64,000 nucleotides of DNA from an uncultured beta proteobacterium (GCA_902826155.1 CADEDU010000008.1:75770-139769), one strand, 5' to 3'; positions 9,430 through 25,800 are shown, numbered from the stretch's first letter. Numbers and translations: made by a program. Notes: generated by a model not told the origin, from the letters alone.

Positions 9430-11595
9430 ATGCTCAGATCGGTTCGAATATCGACCCAGTTGCTGTTGTCATTCGGCCTCATGGTGCTGTTGGTGGCGGC
9501 TGTCGCCCTGTTTGGCGTGCTGCAGTTGCGCGCTTTTCACGGCCAGGTCGATGACCTGGTGGGCAAGACCATCCCGCGTATCGAGACGATGCAGGCGCTG
9601 ATCGACCGCATCAATGCGATCGGCCGGCAGGCACAGAATGCGATGATCGTCGAGCGTGAGGACGACGCCGGCAAGCACATCGAGCAGATCGAGCACCTCA
9701 AGCGCGAAATCGGGCTGCTGCTCGAACAGTTAGATCGACACCTCATCGCTGATGGACAGGCCGCCGAGACGATTCAGGCAAGGATCCAAAGCGACAACAG
9801 CGCATTGCTCGTGGGGTTGACGAAATTCGCGCGTTTCCTCAAGGCGAACAAGCGGGACATCGCGCGCCGCGTCCTGATCGATGAGGCGCAGTCGCGCATC
9901 GAGGCCATGTCCGCGACACTGGCCGAGTACAAGAATTTCGAGCTGACCCGCTTCCAACGAGTGGAGACAGCGCTGCGCGCGCGGTACCGCCACGCGTCGA
10001 TACTGATGTCGGTGGCCGGCGCGGTGGCGGTGGTGCTGTCGTTGATGCTTGGCATGTGGATCACGCGGAGCGTGACCACTCCGCTGGCGAATGCAGTCGA
10101 GGCATTACAGGGCCTGGCGGGTGGTCAGGTCCGGGGCGAACTGCAGCAGGGTACGGCGCAGGAGGTGGCGTCGCTGCTGAACGCTGTGCAACAGGTACGC
10201 GATCGACTCGCGGCATTGCTCCAGTCACAGCAGGTGCTCGCAGAATTGCACGAGCAGGGTGAAATCGAGCATCGCATCGCGCCGGAGCGATTGCCTGGTG
10301 CGTACGGCGAGATGGCCAAGCGCATCAACGGAATGCTCGATACGCAGATCCAGGACACGGCGGCACTCGTCGATGCGATGCAGCAGTACGGACGAGGTCA
10401 GTTCCAAGTAACGCTGCCCGTGCTGCCAGGCAAGAAGGCCGCGTTGAGTAAAGCGATCGAACAAGTCAAGGTCAATCTCAGCGCGATCGCAGAGGAAATC
10501 CGCCGAATGGCGGAGGCTGCGGCGCGTGGGGACTTCACGCTGCGCGGTGAGGTCGGGCGCTTCGAGCACGCGTATCGCGCGATGGTCGAGGAACTCAACC
10601 GCCTGATGGATGTATGCGAGCGTGGCTTGAGCGATGCGTCGCGGATGTTTGCGGCATTGGCCCGCGGCGAACTGCGCGAACGTGTCTTGACGGAATACGC
10701 CGGAACGTTCGCCGATCTCAAAGACAATGCCAACTCGACGATGGAACAACTTGGTGCGTTGGTCCGCGGGATCCGCTCAGCGGCGGCAAACATCAGCCAC
10801 GCCGTCGGCGAGTTGGCGCAAGGCAACGCTGATTTGTCGGCGCGCACCGAGGCACAAGCATCAAGCCTCGAGCAAACCGCAGCAGCCATGGCGCAGTTGA
10901 CCAACTCCGTCAAGCAGAACGCCGACAACGCACGGCTGGCCAACGGACTCGCGGCCGAAGCGTCAGCCTCAGCCGAGCAGGGCGGTCAGGTGGTGACGAA
11001 CGTCGTCGATACGATGGACCAGATCACGACTGCCTCGAATCGTGTGGCGGAGATCATCGCCGTTATCGAGGGCATCGCGTTTCAGACCAACATCCTCGCG
11101 CTCAATGCCGCTGTCGAAGCCGCTCGCGCGGGCGAGGACGGCCGGGGCTTCGCCGTTGTCGCTGCAGAGGTTCGCATGCTGGCACAGCGTTCCTCCAATG
11201 CCGCGAAGGAGATCAAAGCGTTGATCGATGACTCATCGCTCAAGGTACGGGAAGGCGCAACGCTCGTTGCCGCGAGCGGCGAGCAGATCGCCGGGACGAT
11301 TGCGGCGGTGCGGCGTGTCGCGGATCTCGTTGGCGAAATCTCTGCGGCGAGTACCGAACAGAGTTCGGGCATCGAACAGGTGAATCAAGCCGTCGCGCAG
11401 ATAGACCAGGCGGTGCAGCAGAACGCGGCGTTGGTCGAGCAGGCGGCTGCGGCCGCAAGCAGCTTGCACCATGAGGCCGAGCATCTGGTCGATGCGGTGC
11501 TGAAGTTCAAACTCGGCGACGAGTCGCAACGTTCGCACAGCGTCGCACGCGGCGAGCGCGTCAAGGCAATCCCAGCGAAATACGCTCCGGTGTGA
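9430..11595 (+). CDS. Methyl-accepting chemotaxis protein
   Basis: A 721-residue transmembrane chemoreceptor. There is one membrane helix near the N-terminus ([20 protein letters not shown]), a helical periplasmic sensor to about residue 190 resembling a four-helix bundle, a second membrane helix ([20 protein letters not shown]), HAMP (about 213-266), and a further 170 residues of repeated HAMP-like and linker sequence. The signalling domain (about 470-690) has the diagnostic hairpin tip [20 protein letters not shown]. The C-terminus ends in AKYAPV and lacks a CheR/CheB-binding NWETF-type pentapeptide. It should signal to CheA/CheW, but no che genes are in the window. It follows a GAF gene closely. 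Confidence 0.95.
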   Translation: MLRSVRISTQLLLSFGLMVLLVAAVALFGVLQLRAFHGQVDDLVGKTIPRIETMQALIDRINAIGRQAQNAMIVEREDDAGKHIEQIEHLKREIGLLLEQLDRHLIADGQAAETIQARIQSDNSALLVGLTKFARFLKANKRDIARRVLIDEAQSRIEAMSATLAEYKNFELTRFQRVETALRARYRHASILMSVAGAVAVVLSLMLGMWITRSVTTPLANAVEALQGLAGGQVRGELQQGTAQEVASLLNAVQQVRDRLAALLQSQQVLAELHEQGEIEHRIAPERLPGAYGEMAKRINGMLDTQIQDTAALVDAMQQYGRGQFQVTLPVLPGKKAALSKAIEQVKVNLSAIAEEIRRMAEAAARGDFTLRGEVGRFEHAYRAMVEELNRLMDVCERGLSDASRMFAALARGELRERVLTEYAGTFADLKDNANSTMEQLGALVRGIRSAAANISHAVGELAQGNADLSARTEAQASSLEQTAAAMAQLTNSVKQNADNARLANGLAAEASASAEQGGQVVTNVVDTMDQITTASNRVAEIIAVIEGIAFQTNILALNAAVEAARAGEDGRGFAVVAAEVRMLAQRSSNAAKEIKALIDDSSLKVREGATLVAASGEQIAGTIAAVRRVADLVGEISAASTEQSSGIEQVNQAVAQIDQAVQQNAALVEQAAAAASSLHHEAEHLVDAVLKFKLGDESQRSHSVARGERVKAIPAKYAPV

Positions 11596-12110
11596 GCCGA
11601 TCGGGTCGCGGCTCGGCGCTCAAAGTCCACGTCGTCGGCGAGCGCAGCCAGGATGGCGGGGTACGTCGCCTTTGCTGAAGCTTTTGTTGCACGGGCGCCG
11701 CACGGACCCGTCGCTAAGCTGCTGATCTCGATCGGTCTGCACATTGCCGCAGTGCCATTCCATCTGCTCATTCGTCGCAACGGCCGGCTGTCTCGCGTGT
11801 CGGTCTGCAAACGATGAGTGCATCGGTCGGGTTGCGATGCGCTCTTACAGCATCCCGGGCCCCTGCTGTTGCTTCCACCGCCACCCCAAAGAGGGCGTGG
11901 TCGAGCAACCGTTGAGCTACCGCTTGCGTTCAGCACGCCGGGGTTGTGCGCCGCGGCGGCAGACCCTTTCTCGGCTGCACTTCGCAGGAGGTTTTGCTCG
12001 CGCGTCTGATGGCCGCGACGGTACTTCTAAGGAAACTCCGCAAGACCCTCGATGAGTCGAGTGCAGCTCGATACACAGCGAATCATGTGAGGACGGTGCG
12101 GAGCTGAACG
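11596..12110. other. Non-coding or decayed region upstream of the IS5 remnant
   Basis: No convincing gene. Open frames overlap one another and lack family features. One short minus-strand stretch (about 11768-11925) has a protein-like composition but also an upstream stop, so at most it is a gene remnant. The bases at 12031-12046 (GGAAACTCCGCAAGAC) resemble the GGAAGCTCTG-type tips of some IS5-family elements and may be the left end of the degraded element that follows. Confidence 0.4.
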
Positions 12111-12647
12111 TTGAACAAGCAACTGACGCTGGCGGCCAACGAGTTTGAGCGATTTCGCAAGCCGACCCGTCGCGAGCGATTTCTGGCCGAGATGCAATCG
12201 GTGGTGCCGTGGGGCGAATTGGTGGGGCTGATTGAGCCGTTCTACCCCAAGGCCAGCGCCGCAGGCGGGCGCCCGGCCAACACTGCCGATTGCAAGGTGA
12301 TGGATCAGCTTCTGCATGGACAGGAAGGCCGCGTCTATGGCGATCAAGCCTACAAGAGTCAGACCGCGCGCATCCGCGCCAAGGCCCCTGGGGCGCGAGA
12401 CTTCACCAATCGGCGGTGCAAGTGGAAGCATCGCACTGACGAGGCGATCAAAGCGGAGAACCAGACCAAATCGCGGATTCGGGCGCGGGTGGAACATTCG
12501 ATCGGGGTAATCAAGCGGGTGTTCGGGTTCTGCAAGGTGCACTACAGCGGGCTGGCCAAGAACGGCAATCGGCTGTCCGTGACCGCGGCGTTGGCCAACA
12601 TATTTATGGCCAGATATACGTTGCTGGGAGCCGTGCGTCCGCAGTGA
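12111..12647 (+). pseudogene. IS5-family transposase with an internal in-frame deletion
   Basis: The N-terminal about 55 residues (RRERFLAEMQSVVPW, then LIEPFYPKA) and the C-terminal half (KVMDQLLHGQE, VYGDQAYKSQ, ARVEHSIGVIKRVFGF) match IS5-type transposases, which are usually about 320 residues. Here the protein is only 178 residues. The join falls inside GGRP|ANTADCK, where a central block of roughly 140 residues is missing, including the region with the first catalytic Asp. The second Asp (GDQAY) and the Glu (VEH) remain. The start is a TTG. An enzyme lacking one DDE residue should be inactive. The right inverted repeat was not found. Confidence 0.85.
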
Positions 12648-12799
12648 GCAAATAGGCCAGGAAGAACTCGTTTTTCGCAATGAAATCACCCGAATTCATT
12701 CCAGTCGTGATCAGTCTCTACTTTCTGCCAACCGTCTCCCAGAATTTCTCTGGTTGTGCGGACCTTCCCCAATCTAAGCTCGTCGATGCTCGCTGAACC

Positions 12800-15294
<2,495 letters not shown>

Positions 15295-15298
<4 letters not shown>

Positions 15299-16839
15299 GG
15301 CACGGCCTCGGCAGTCCTAGATTTGTCCGCGACCGCGTCCCGATCAAATCGCACGACTCGGTTGCGACCATTGCGCTTAGCTTGATACAAGGCCTGGTCG
15401 GCCCGGTTCACGAGATCGTTCGCGCCCGCGACATCGCTGGATAATGTCGCTACGCCCACGCTCACCGTCACGCGCAAACCTGGTATCCCGCGCACGCCCG
15501 CGCCGCACTGTTCTGCGATCATGGAACAAATCCGATTGCCGACCGTAACGGACATGTCGCTATCGAGACCCGGGAGAGCGACACAGAACTCTTCGCCGCC
15601 ATAGCGGCAGACGACATCGACCGTGCGCGAGCTGGCCTCAAGCAGTCGCGCCACGCGACAGATCACGCGATCGCCGACCGCGTGTCCGTAAGTGTCGTTA
15701 ATCTGCTTGAAGTGATCGATATCGATCAGCATGCAGGCAAGCGGTGTGGCCCGCTCGCCCGCCTCGGCGCACATGCGCTCGAGCGCCTTGAAGAAGGCTC
15801 CGCGATTTAAGCTGTCGGTCAGCGAGTCACGCGTCGCCATGCGATGCAGCTCTTCGTTCTTCTGGTTGATCTCTTCTTTGGAAATTGCCAGCTCGACCAG
15901 CGTCCCGCGCAAGCGCTCGTTCGTGCGATGCATCTCAGTGACATCGTCGAACGTGGCGAGGCATCCCTTCACCCGATCCTGCTGATCCAGAATCGGCGCG
16001 CAATTGATGAGCATGTGGCTCACCGTGCCCGAAGCGCTGCGGATCTCCAGCGCGTAGCCGGTCGACGGTGCGCCATCTTGCATCGACTGTACCCACGGGT
16101 GCAGAGACTCATCCGCGGGTAGATCGGCTTCGAGCCAAGGCATGGACGAGAGCGCCTTTCCCAGAAGCGATGCCGACAACTCGTCGCCCTGCAAGCGTGC
16201 GAATGCCTTGTTCGCCAGCATGATGCGACCGCGTCGATCCATCACCACGACGCCTTCAGTCATCACATCAAACGCCGCGCGAATGCGTTCGGGAATCACG
16301 TTGCTCGGGTCCAGGTGCTGCAGCGCGCGGGTCATGTAGAGCCAAAAGGCGAGCAGGCCAAAAGTCGCCAGGAACAACAGGACGATGACGACTGGCTGCG
16401 CAATCCAGCGGCTCAACAGACCGCGTTCCTCCGACCGGAACGCCACTTCGAGCGCGCCCCAGCGCTCTTCGCCAGTATTGAGCGCGATGTTCAGATGGGT
16501 GAGGGTCGAGCGGTCTGACCGTGGCTCGCGCCAGACTTGCTCGTGATCGCCGACTTCCGCGACGATCACGCCATCGACTCGACGCACCGCCGCAGAGCGC
16601 ACGTCTTTGTTGCGTTCGAGCACTGTGCGCAAGGTCGCTTGCATCGAATTGCTGTCGTCGCTTTCCAGGAGCGCGGCGATTTGGACGGCGAGCGATTCGC
16701 CTAGCCCTTTCCTTACCTGCTTCGAAACCGCCCCCTGTTCGGGCAGGACGTCGAAGATCAAATCGGCGATCAGCACGAGTGCACCGGTCAGTGCCACGAG
16801 CGCCAGCGTCATGCGCAAGATCAGGCCGTGGCGTTTCAT
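15295..16839 (-). CDS. Membrane diguanylate cyclase with PAS and GGDEF domains
   Basis: A 514-residue protein that should make cyclic di-GMP from GTP. There are two membrane helices (about 8-30 and 150-172) bracketing a periplasmic domain of about 115 residues, a PAS domain (about 185-310, [21 protein letters not shown]), a short helical linker, then GGDEF (about 345-500). The active-site motif is RYGGEEF, and the product-inhibition I-site is present as RTVD five residues before it, so feedback by c-di-GMP is expected. Its ATG overlaps the stop of the 4838-residue surface-protein gene (ATGA), and its own stop overlaps the following kinase start. This coupling suggests that c-di-GMP is made in step with the giant protein. 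No EAL domain is attached. Confidence 0.95.
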
Positions 16840-19800
16840 GGCAGTGATCCGGTCCGCTGATCTTGAGATGCGTGGCTTTGCATGATTTGTGCGACTGAAT
16901 CCTGGGAGAAAACTGTTGCGGGTGACGCTTCGTGCGCATCGTTAGAGTCTGCCAGCGTGCCGTCGTCCTCATCGTCCTCATCGTCCTTCCCGAGGACGGG
17001 CAGCACATCGACATGGCGCCACGCCGGCAACCCCATGGCTATTGCGGCGGCCAGACCACCGCTGTGCGAGGCCCACCACACGAACCCGGCCGCGAAGGCG
17101 GCTCCTACCAGGCGCACCGGGTCCTCGAGGAAATTGCGCCGGGCAAGCTCGACGACTTCCTCGGCCGCGTCGCCCAGTTGCACTATCGCTCCCACGCTCA
17201 CCGTCGTGCCGCGTGCGATACCAAACGAGTTGACAAGCGTGAGCTTGCCGTCCTTCCAGCCGAGCGCCTGAAGCACGACTTCGTCGGTTTCCATCGCATT
17301 CAGCGCAGGCGAGGATGTAGCGATCTCGTAGAGCACGGTATGACGGCGGAACACGTTTGCCACCAGTTCAAAACCCTCGCGAATGGGCTGCACTGGTGTC
17401 TCACGCGCTTCGAGCACCGCAGTCCGCAGCGGCGCCACAATCTGCCGTGACTCGGCCACGTCCGAGTCGCCTCGCGCGGCCGCCAAACGCCCTTCGATCG
17501 CGTCCGCATCTCCACCGCCGTTGCGGGCGACGGCGCCCGCTTCGACCGGCGTCTTCGAATTCGTAGCTGTATTGCCGGGGGATGCCGCGTTCGGATCCCC
17601 GTTGTCCTGCTGCGGAGCTGACGGTAGCGGGTTGATCGTGCCATCTGGCGCTGGTGCGCCAGCCACATCATTGACGTCGGACACCGCGATCGAAATCAGC
17701 TGGTCCACTGAGAGACCCGCCGCGTCCGTCACGCGGACGACTACGTTGTGGCTCGTCGCCGACTCGAAATCGAGCAGTGTCCCATTGGCGACTATGATCT
17801 GACCCGATGCCGAGTCGATCGTGAAACGCCCGCCGGCATTGTCGACAAGGCCGTATGTAAGGGTTTCCAGCACATCGGGGTCAATACCGGTAAGCGAGCC
17901 GACGACAGTACCTGCCGCAGCGTTCTCCGCCACCACGCCGCCTGTAATAGCTGCGCCCGTCGGCGCCTCATTCACACTGGTCACAGTGATCGCAATCGCC
18001 TGCGTGTCGGTGCCGCCATTGCCGTCGGATACCTGCACGGAGACGTCGTAGACGTTGTCGCCGCCCGCATCGGCGGGGGCTTCGAAGTTAGGTGCGCTGT
18101 TGAACGTCAGCGCGCCCGTCGTCGGGTTGATCGAGAAGAGCGAGGCGTCCGCTCCGCCCACGATCGAATAGGTGAGCGTGTTGGCGGGCGCGTCGGCGTC
18201 GGTGGCCGTGACCGTGGTGACGTTCGTGGCGCCCTCGGCGACGTTGATGTTCGCTGTGGCGCCGCCGCCGTTGCTGGTGATGACCGGGGCATCGTTGGCG
18301 TCAGTGACCGTGATCGCGATCGCTTGCGTGTCGGAGCCGCCATTGCCGTCAGCCACGTGCACGGTGACGTCGTATACGTTATTGCCACCGGCATCGGTCG
18401 GTGCTTCGAAGTTGGGCGCGGTCGTAAACATCAGAGCGCCCGTCGTCGGGTTGATCGTGAATAGCGCTTGGTCGGCGCCGCCCACGATCGAGTAGCTCGG
18501 CGTGCCTCCGTCGACATCGGCGCTGGCCACAGTGGTTACCGCAGTGCTGTTCTCGGCCACGGAGGTCGCGGCACTCGCGCCACCACCATTGCTGCTGATG
18601 ATCGGGGCGTCGTTGGTGGCCTGCACACGCACGACCGCGACCTGCGGGACTGCTGTGCCCCCGTCGCCGTCGGTCAACCCGAACGTGATCTGGCGATCCA
18701 AGAGGCTCGGCGTATGCGAGCTGATGCTGAACTGAATGCTGCCCAGCACGGCCTGCACCGCGGGCACTGTCGCGTTGGCGTTAAACGCGACGATCAGCGG
18801 ATCACTGCCGGTCGTGCCGCCACCGAACGAGCCGACGACTACTCCGCCGTACGTGACGTCGATCCCCGACGTGCCGACTTCGCCCGGGTTGGTGCCGAAA
18901 TTGCCGACGGTCAGACGATCGTCGACCGTGCCGTTCTGCGACACCGTCACAGTCAGCACTCCGCCGTTGAAATCGGCCGAGTCGACATCGGACACACCGA
19001 TCAGCGCGTCGATAACTTGGGCGGGACCGTCCTCGACGAACGTCACGCTCGGACCAGCGAGGGTCGCAACAGGTGCCTCGTTGACATTGGTGGCAGTCAC
19101 CGCGATCGCCTGGGTGTCGGTGCCGCCATTGCCGTCAGCCACCTGCACGGTCACGTCGTAGACGTTGTTGCCGCCCGCATCGGCGGGGGCTTCGAAGTTC
19201 GGCGCGGTGTTGAACGTGAGCACGCCCGTCGTGGGGTTGATCGTGAAGAGTGCTTGGTCAGCGCCGCCGACGATAGAGTAGGTGAGCGTGTTGGCCGGCA
19301 CGTCGACATCGGTGGCGGTCACCGTAGTGACGCCGGTGGTGTTCTCGGCTACGTTGACACTAGCCGTGGCGCCGCCGCCGTTGCTGGTGATGACCGGCGC
19401 ATCGTTGGCGTCAGTAACAGTAATCGCGATCGCCTGGGTGTCGGTGCCGCCATTGCCATCGGACACCTGCACGGTCACGTCATAGACGTTATTGCCACCG
19501 GCATCGGCGGGCGCTTCGAAGTTGGGCGCGGTGTTGAACGTGAACGCGCCGGTTGTGGAGTTGATGCTGAACTGCGCCGCATCGGCTCCGCCCGAGATCG
19601 AATAAGTGAGCGTGTTGGCCGGCACGTCGGCATCGGTCGCGGTGATGGTCGTGACGGTGGTTTGATTCTCGACCGCGTTGACAGTTGCTGTGGCGCCACT
19701 GCCGTTGCTCGTGATGATCGGGGCATCATTCGCATCGGCGACGGTGATGGCGATCGCTTGCGTGTCGGTGCCGCCGTTGCCGTCGGCTACCTGCACGGTC

Positions 19801-22800
19801 ACGTCGTAGACGTTGTTGCCACCGGCATCAGCGGGGGCTTCGAAGTTCGGCGCGGTGCTGAACGTGAGCGCGCCCGTCGTCGGATTGATCGCGAACAGCG
19901 CTTGATCGGCTCCACCGACGATCGAGTAGGTGAGCGTGTTCGCGGGTACGTCGGCGTCGGTCGTGGTCACCGTAGTGACGCCGGTGGTGTTCTCGGCCAC
20001 GTTGACACCGGCTGTGGCGCCGCCGCCATTGCTGCCGATGATCGGGGCGTCGTTTGCATTGGTGACCGTGATCGCCATCGCCTGGGTGTCGGTGCCGCCG
20101 TTGCCATCGGTCACCTGCACGGTGACGTCGTAGACGTTGTTGCCGCCGACGTCGCCCGGCGCTTCGAAGTTGGGCGCGGTGTTGAACGTCAGAGCGCCCG
20201 TCGTCGGATTGATCGTGAAGAGTGCTTGATCGGCTCCACCGACGATCGAGTAGGTGAGCGTGTTGGCCGGCACGTCGGCATCGGTTGCGGTCACCGTAGT
20301 GATGCCGGCGGTGTTCTCGGCCACGTTGACATTGGCTGTAGCGCCGCCACCATTGCTGGTGATGATCGGGGCGTCATTCGCGTCGGTGACCGTGATCGCG
20401 ATCGCCTGGGTGTCGGTGCCGCCGTTACCATCGGCGACTTGCACGGTGACGTCGTAGACGTTGTTGCCACCCGCGTCCGCGGGGGCCGCGAAGTTCGGAG
20501 CGGTGTTGAACGCGAGCGCGCCGGTCGTCGGGTTGATCGAGAAGAGTGCCTGGTCCGCTCCACCGACGATCGAGTAGGTGAGCGTGTTGGCCGGCACGTC
20601 GGCGTCGGCGTCGGTGCCGGTGACCGTGGTGACGCTCGTGGCGCCCGTGGCGCCCTCGGCGACGTTGATGTTCGCTGTGGCGCCTCCGCCGTCGCTGGTG
20701 ATGATCGGGGCGTCGTTGGCGTCGGTGACGGTGATGGCAATCGCTTGCGTGTCAGTGCCGCCGTTGCCGTCGGCCACCTGCACGGTGACGTCGTAGACGT
20801 TATTGCCACCGACGTCGCCCGGCACCTCGAAGTTCGGAGCGGTGTTGAACATGAGCGCGCCGGTTGTCGGATCGATCATGAAGAGCGCCTGATCCGCTCC
20901 ACCGACGATCGAATAGGTGAGCGCGTTGGCGGGCACGTCGGCGTCGGTCGCGGTGACGGTCGTGACGGCAGCGATGTTCTCGGCAACGTTGACGCTCGCT
21001 GTAGCGCCGCCACTATTGCTGGTAATGACCGGCGCATCGTTGATGTTGGTCACCGTAACGCTGATCGTTTGCGTGTCGATGCCGCTCGCACCGTCGCCAA
21101 CCCGTACGGTCACCTCGTAGATGTTGTCGAAATCGGCGTCTGCGGGTGCCTCGAAATCGGGCGCCGTGAAGAAGCGCAGTACGCCTGTGACAGGATCGAT
21201 CGTGAAGCGATCTGCATCGGCCGCGCCCCCCGAGGCGACCGGCACGATGCTGTAGGCCGGACTGAGGCCGTCCGGGTCGGTGCTCGTCACCGTGGTCACC
21301 GCGGTCGTGTTCTCGGCGACGCTGATCGACGCTGTCGCTCCTGCGCCGTTGCTGGTGACGACCGGCGGATCGTTGAGCGCGGTGATGGAGACCGTGGTGC
21401 TGCCGGTGGCCTGCAACGCACCGCCCGAGCCTTGCGCACCACCGTTGCCGTCGTCCAACGTCCAGTTGATTTGCACACTGGCCGGCGGCGTGTCGCTGAC
21501 GTTGACGTAGGCGATCTGGCGCACCACGTCGTTCACCCGCGCCTGCGTGGCATTGGAGTCGAACGTTAGCACCAGGGTGCCGCCGCTGTTCGTCGTCACC
21601 GTGCCGATGGTGGTGCCGTTGACCACCAGCGCGCCGCCTTGCGTCAGCGCGCTGAGCGTTCCGGTGGCGGCGAACATGTCTTGCGGGTTGGCCCCGCCGT
21701 TGCGCGCGAGCGTGACGGTGGCGCCGTAGAAGTTGGTGGCGGTCAGCTCAACGTCGGCGATGGTCACGTTGCTGTCCAGCGCCACCGCTGAGCCGCCCTC
21801 GGTGAAGCCCGGCGTGCCGTCCAGTCCGGCAAACGCCGGTTGATCGTTCACCGCGCCGACGGTGATCGCGACCGAGTCGGTGTCGAACCCGGGGCTGCTC
21901 GCGGCCAAGCGGGCGATCTCTTGCGCCGACAGTGCGCGCCTGAAGATCGCCGCGTCGTCGATCTTGCCGTTGAAGTCTGTGCTGTTGTCGTTGTTGCCAT
22001 GCCTGCCGATGAAGGTGTCGGCGCCCAGGCCGAAGTTGATCGAGCCCGTGAACGCCTCGGTGACCACGGCGACGCCATCGATGTACAGGGTGTGGGCGTC
22101 GTTGACTGTGTCCACGGTGTAGGCCACGTGGTGCCAGCCGGTGCCGGCGATCATCTGCCCGCTGTCGGCCACCGGCCACGTGGTGCCGTTGTAGGCGAAA
22201 CCGCTCACGCCGATGACGCCACCGTCGAAGTAGTCGAGGCGGATCGCGACGTTGTCGCCGAGCGAGATGACGTCGGCGCCGTTGGTGTCGCGCGCGGTCA
22301 GGTTCACCCAGGCGGCGAGCGTGATGTTTGCGGGGCTGCCGAAATTCCCGGCAATCTGCACGTAGTCGTTGCCGTCGAGGTTCAGCACGTCGCCGCGCAC
22401 GCCGTCATTGACGATGGTGGCCCCGACGACCGTACCGTCACCGGTGCCCAGCGGACTGGAGTCGTTGCCGGGATCGGTCGCGCTGAAGGTGTAGTAGCCG
22501 GCGAGCCCCGGCACATCGACCGTGGTGATCTGCAGACTGCCGCTGCCGTTGTAGTTGGCGGTGGGGGTGTAGATCAGCCCATCGAGCCGGGTGTTGATGG
22601 TCGCCACCGTGCCGCTGAACGTCATGGTGCTGTCGGCGCTGCCGTCACCCACGGTGAAGCTGAGCCCCGTCGTGTCCGGGATCGTCAGAGTGCCGTTCGT
22701 GACCGACAACGTGACCTCGACGTTGCCGCTCGCGTCGACGTCGGAGATGGAGATCTGATTGCCGTTGCCCGACGAGAACACCAGGTTCGTGTCTTCGTTG

Positions 22801-25800
22801 GTGTTCTGCGCCCCCGGCACGGTGTTCACCGGCGCGTCGTTGGTGGCCGTGATCGAGGTCGACAGCGTGGCCGTGGCGGCGGCAATTGCCGTCGTGCCGC
22901 CGTTGGTGGTGGTGTTCACCGTGACGCGCGTCTCGCTGCCGGCCGTCGTCGAGAAGGCCCCCGCGTACGAGTTGTCCAGCCCGCGCACGGTAAGCGCCGG
23001 CGGCGTGCCGCTGTAGTTGGCCACCGGCACAAAGCGGATCAACGACGAGCTGCCGACGGCCAGCGCCGTGGCGCCATCGGCTACGGTGCCGAAGGCGAAC
23101 CAGTTCGTGCCGCCGTTGCTCGAGTACTGCCACGTGCCCTGCGTGCCGGCATCGGCGGTGTTGCCGATCACGGCAATGCCACCGAAGCTCGCGCCGGCGT
23201 CCGCGTCCGCAAATTGCCCCGCGAAGATCGTGGCGACGGTGGCTCCGGCCGGGCTTGCCGTGTCCTCGTTCACTGCGCCCAGCGTGCCGTTGCCGAGCGT
23301 GGGCGCGTCATTCACCGCGGCCACGCCGATGTTGCGTGTGCCGGTGTTGCTGTTGGCGCTTCCGTCGTTGAGCACAAACGACACTGTGCGCGTCAGGGTG
23401 CTGGGCGCCTCCGAAGTGTTGGCGTAGGTGATGCTGCGCAGCGCCGCTTGGTAGTCGGCCGCCGTGGCGCTGCCGGACAGCGTGAGCACGCCGGTGGCCG
23501 CACTCCAGCTGCCGGTGATGCCGTTCTGGTCGGTGAAGGCCAGCACGTCCTGGCCGCTGACGAAATTGGCACTGATGCTCACCGTCGCGCCCATCAGGTT
23601 GGCGCTGTCGATGTCAGCGACGGTGATGCCTGCATCCACCGCCGACGCGGACTGGTTCTCGGTGTAGGCCAGCGTGCTGCCGCTGGTGGCGACAACGGGC
23701 GCATCGTTGACCGCCGTCACCGACACGGTGAGCGATTCGCTCAGCGTGTTCACCCCGCCATTGGCCGTTCCACCGCTGTCCCCCACGCTCCAGCTGAAGG
23801 TCAGCGGGCCGCCGTTGGCATCGGGCGTTGCCCTGAACATCATGCCGCGCAGTTGCGCCAGGCTGTAGCTGGTGCTGGCGGTGACCACCGTCGTGCCGTC
23901 CGCCAACGTGATGTTGCCCAGCGCAACGGAAGGCACGGCGGTGACGGTGTAGGTTAGCGTTTGAGCGGACTCGTCGCTGCCCCCGCCCGGCGCGTAGGCC
24001 AGTGCGCCCAGGCCCAGCGAGGTGGCGCCAGCGTCTTCGGCCACCGTGAGGTTGGCAGCGGTGCCGGCGGTGCGCGTCGGCGCATCGTTGACAGCGTTGA
24101 CGGTGACGCTGGAACTGGCCGACGCCGTGCTGAATGCGCTGCTGCCTCCCGCGCCGGTGGCGACGATCTGCACATCGTCGAAGGCCACGTAGATGGGCCC
24201 GCCAGCGCTCGAGCTGACGTCGAACTGGACGCGGGTGTTGTTGGACGAGTAGCCGGTGATGTCGAACGACAGCGATCCGCTGCCAGTGTTCAGCGTCTGC
24301 GAGAAACTGGCCAGCGTGGTGTAGGTCGCGCCGCCATCGCCGGACACGCGCACGCGGATCATCGGGTTGCCCGACGACAGTGCGTTGGTGTAGTTGAAGC
24401 TGAGGGTCGCGCCGCCAAAACCCGCGAGGTTGGCTTCGCGATAGATGCCGTTGCCCGAAGTGCCCGGGCCCACTCGCAACGCGCCGCCCGTCACGAGGAT
24501 GTTGCCCCCAGTGGCTCCGCCACCGCCGCTGTCCGTCTCCACCCAGTTGCCGCTCCAGCTCGCACTGCCCGAGTTGTTGCTGTAGGCGGCGACGCCGAAT
24601 TGGTCGAGAACGTTGACGGATGCGACTACGTTGGCCGTGCCACCAGCGACGCCGCTGGTACGGTCCCAGGCACTGAACGTGATGCCGTTGTTGACCGCGC
24701 CGTTCCAGTTGGCGTTGGGCACGAAACGCACGGACGTATTGGCATCGGCGGCGAGCAATCGGGCCGCCGTGGTGCTCGGCGTGCCGAAGTCGGTCCACAG
24801 GCCACCGCCGTTGAGCGTGTACTGCCAGGTGCCATTGCTGTTGTCCACTGCGGACACCGCGATGCCGCTCACGGCACCCGGATCGACGTCCGCGATGCGG
24901 CCTGCGATCAGTGTCGAGACCAGCGTGCCGGCGTTGGCCGCAGCGTCTTCGCTGATGGCGCTGAGGTTGTTCGCCCCGGAAAGCGTCGGCGCCGTGTTGG
25001 ACGCGGTGACGACGATCGACGCGCTGGCAGCGGCCGCGCTGAAAGCAGTGGCGCCGCCGTTGGTGCTGGTGTCGGCCGTTGCACCGGCGCTGCCGCTGGT
25101 CTGGTCCCAGGCGCGGAAGGTCAGGCCGTTGCTGACGGTGCCGCTCCAGTTGGCGTTGGGCACGAAGCGCACGTAGGTGCTGGCGTCTGCGGCGAGCAGC
25201 CGCGCAGCGCCTGCGGAGGGCGTGCCGAAAGCGGTCCAGTTCGCTCCGCCGTTCGTGGAGTACTCCCACGCGCCATTGGTGTTGACGACGGCGGTGACGG
25301 CGATGCCCTGAGCGGCGCCAGCATCGGGGTCGCTCACCTGGCCCCCAATCAAATCGGCCACCAGCGTACCGGGGTTGCTCACCGGGTTGCGGTTGATGGC
25401 CGCAAGGTTGTTCGTGCCCGACAGCGCCGGCGCATCGTTGGTGGCGGTGATGTTCACCGTCACGCTGCCGCTCGCCTGCAGCGCGCCGCCACTACCTTGC
25501 GCGCCCAAGTTGCCGTCGCTGAATGTCCAGTTGATCTGCACGCTTGCGGGCGGCGCGTCGCTGCTATTCGAGTAGACGACGTTGCGCATCAACGTATCCA
25601 CGCGAGCCTGCGTCGCGTTGGCGCCGAAGGTCACGACCATCTGGCCGCCAGTGAACGTGTAGGTGCCCACCTGCACGCCGCTGACCAAAACGTTGGCGCC
25701 GCTGGTTGTGACGATGACGCCGTCGAAAGCGAGCTGGTCCTGCGGGTTCGCGCCGCCGTTGCGTGCCAGCGTGAGCGTGCTGCCGCTGAAGTCGTTGGCA

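Noticed and set aside
11595..11620. GAGCCG...CGGCTC hairpin just after the chemoreceptor stop
   Set aside because: The stem is 6 bp with a 9-base loop and no T-run, so it is a weak terminator candidate only.
11768..11930. Short protein-like stretch on the minus strand after the chemoreceptor gene
   Set aside because: There is no start codon with a ribosome site, a stop lies just upstream, and no family was recognised. Left as a possible remnant.
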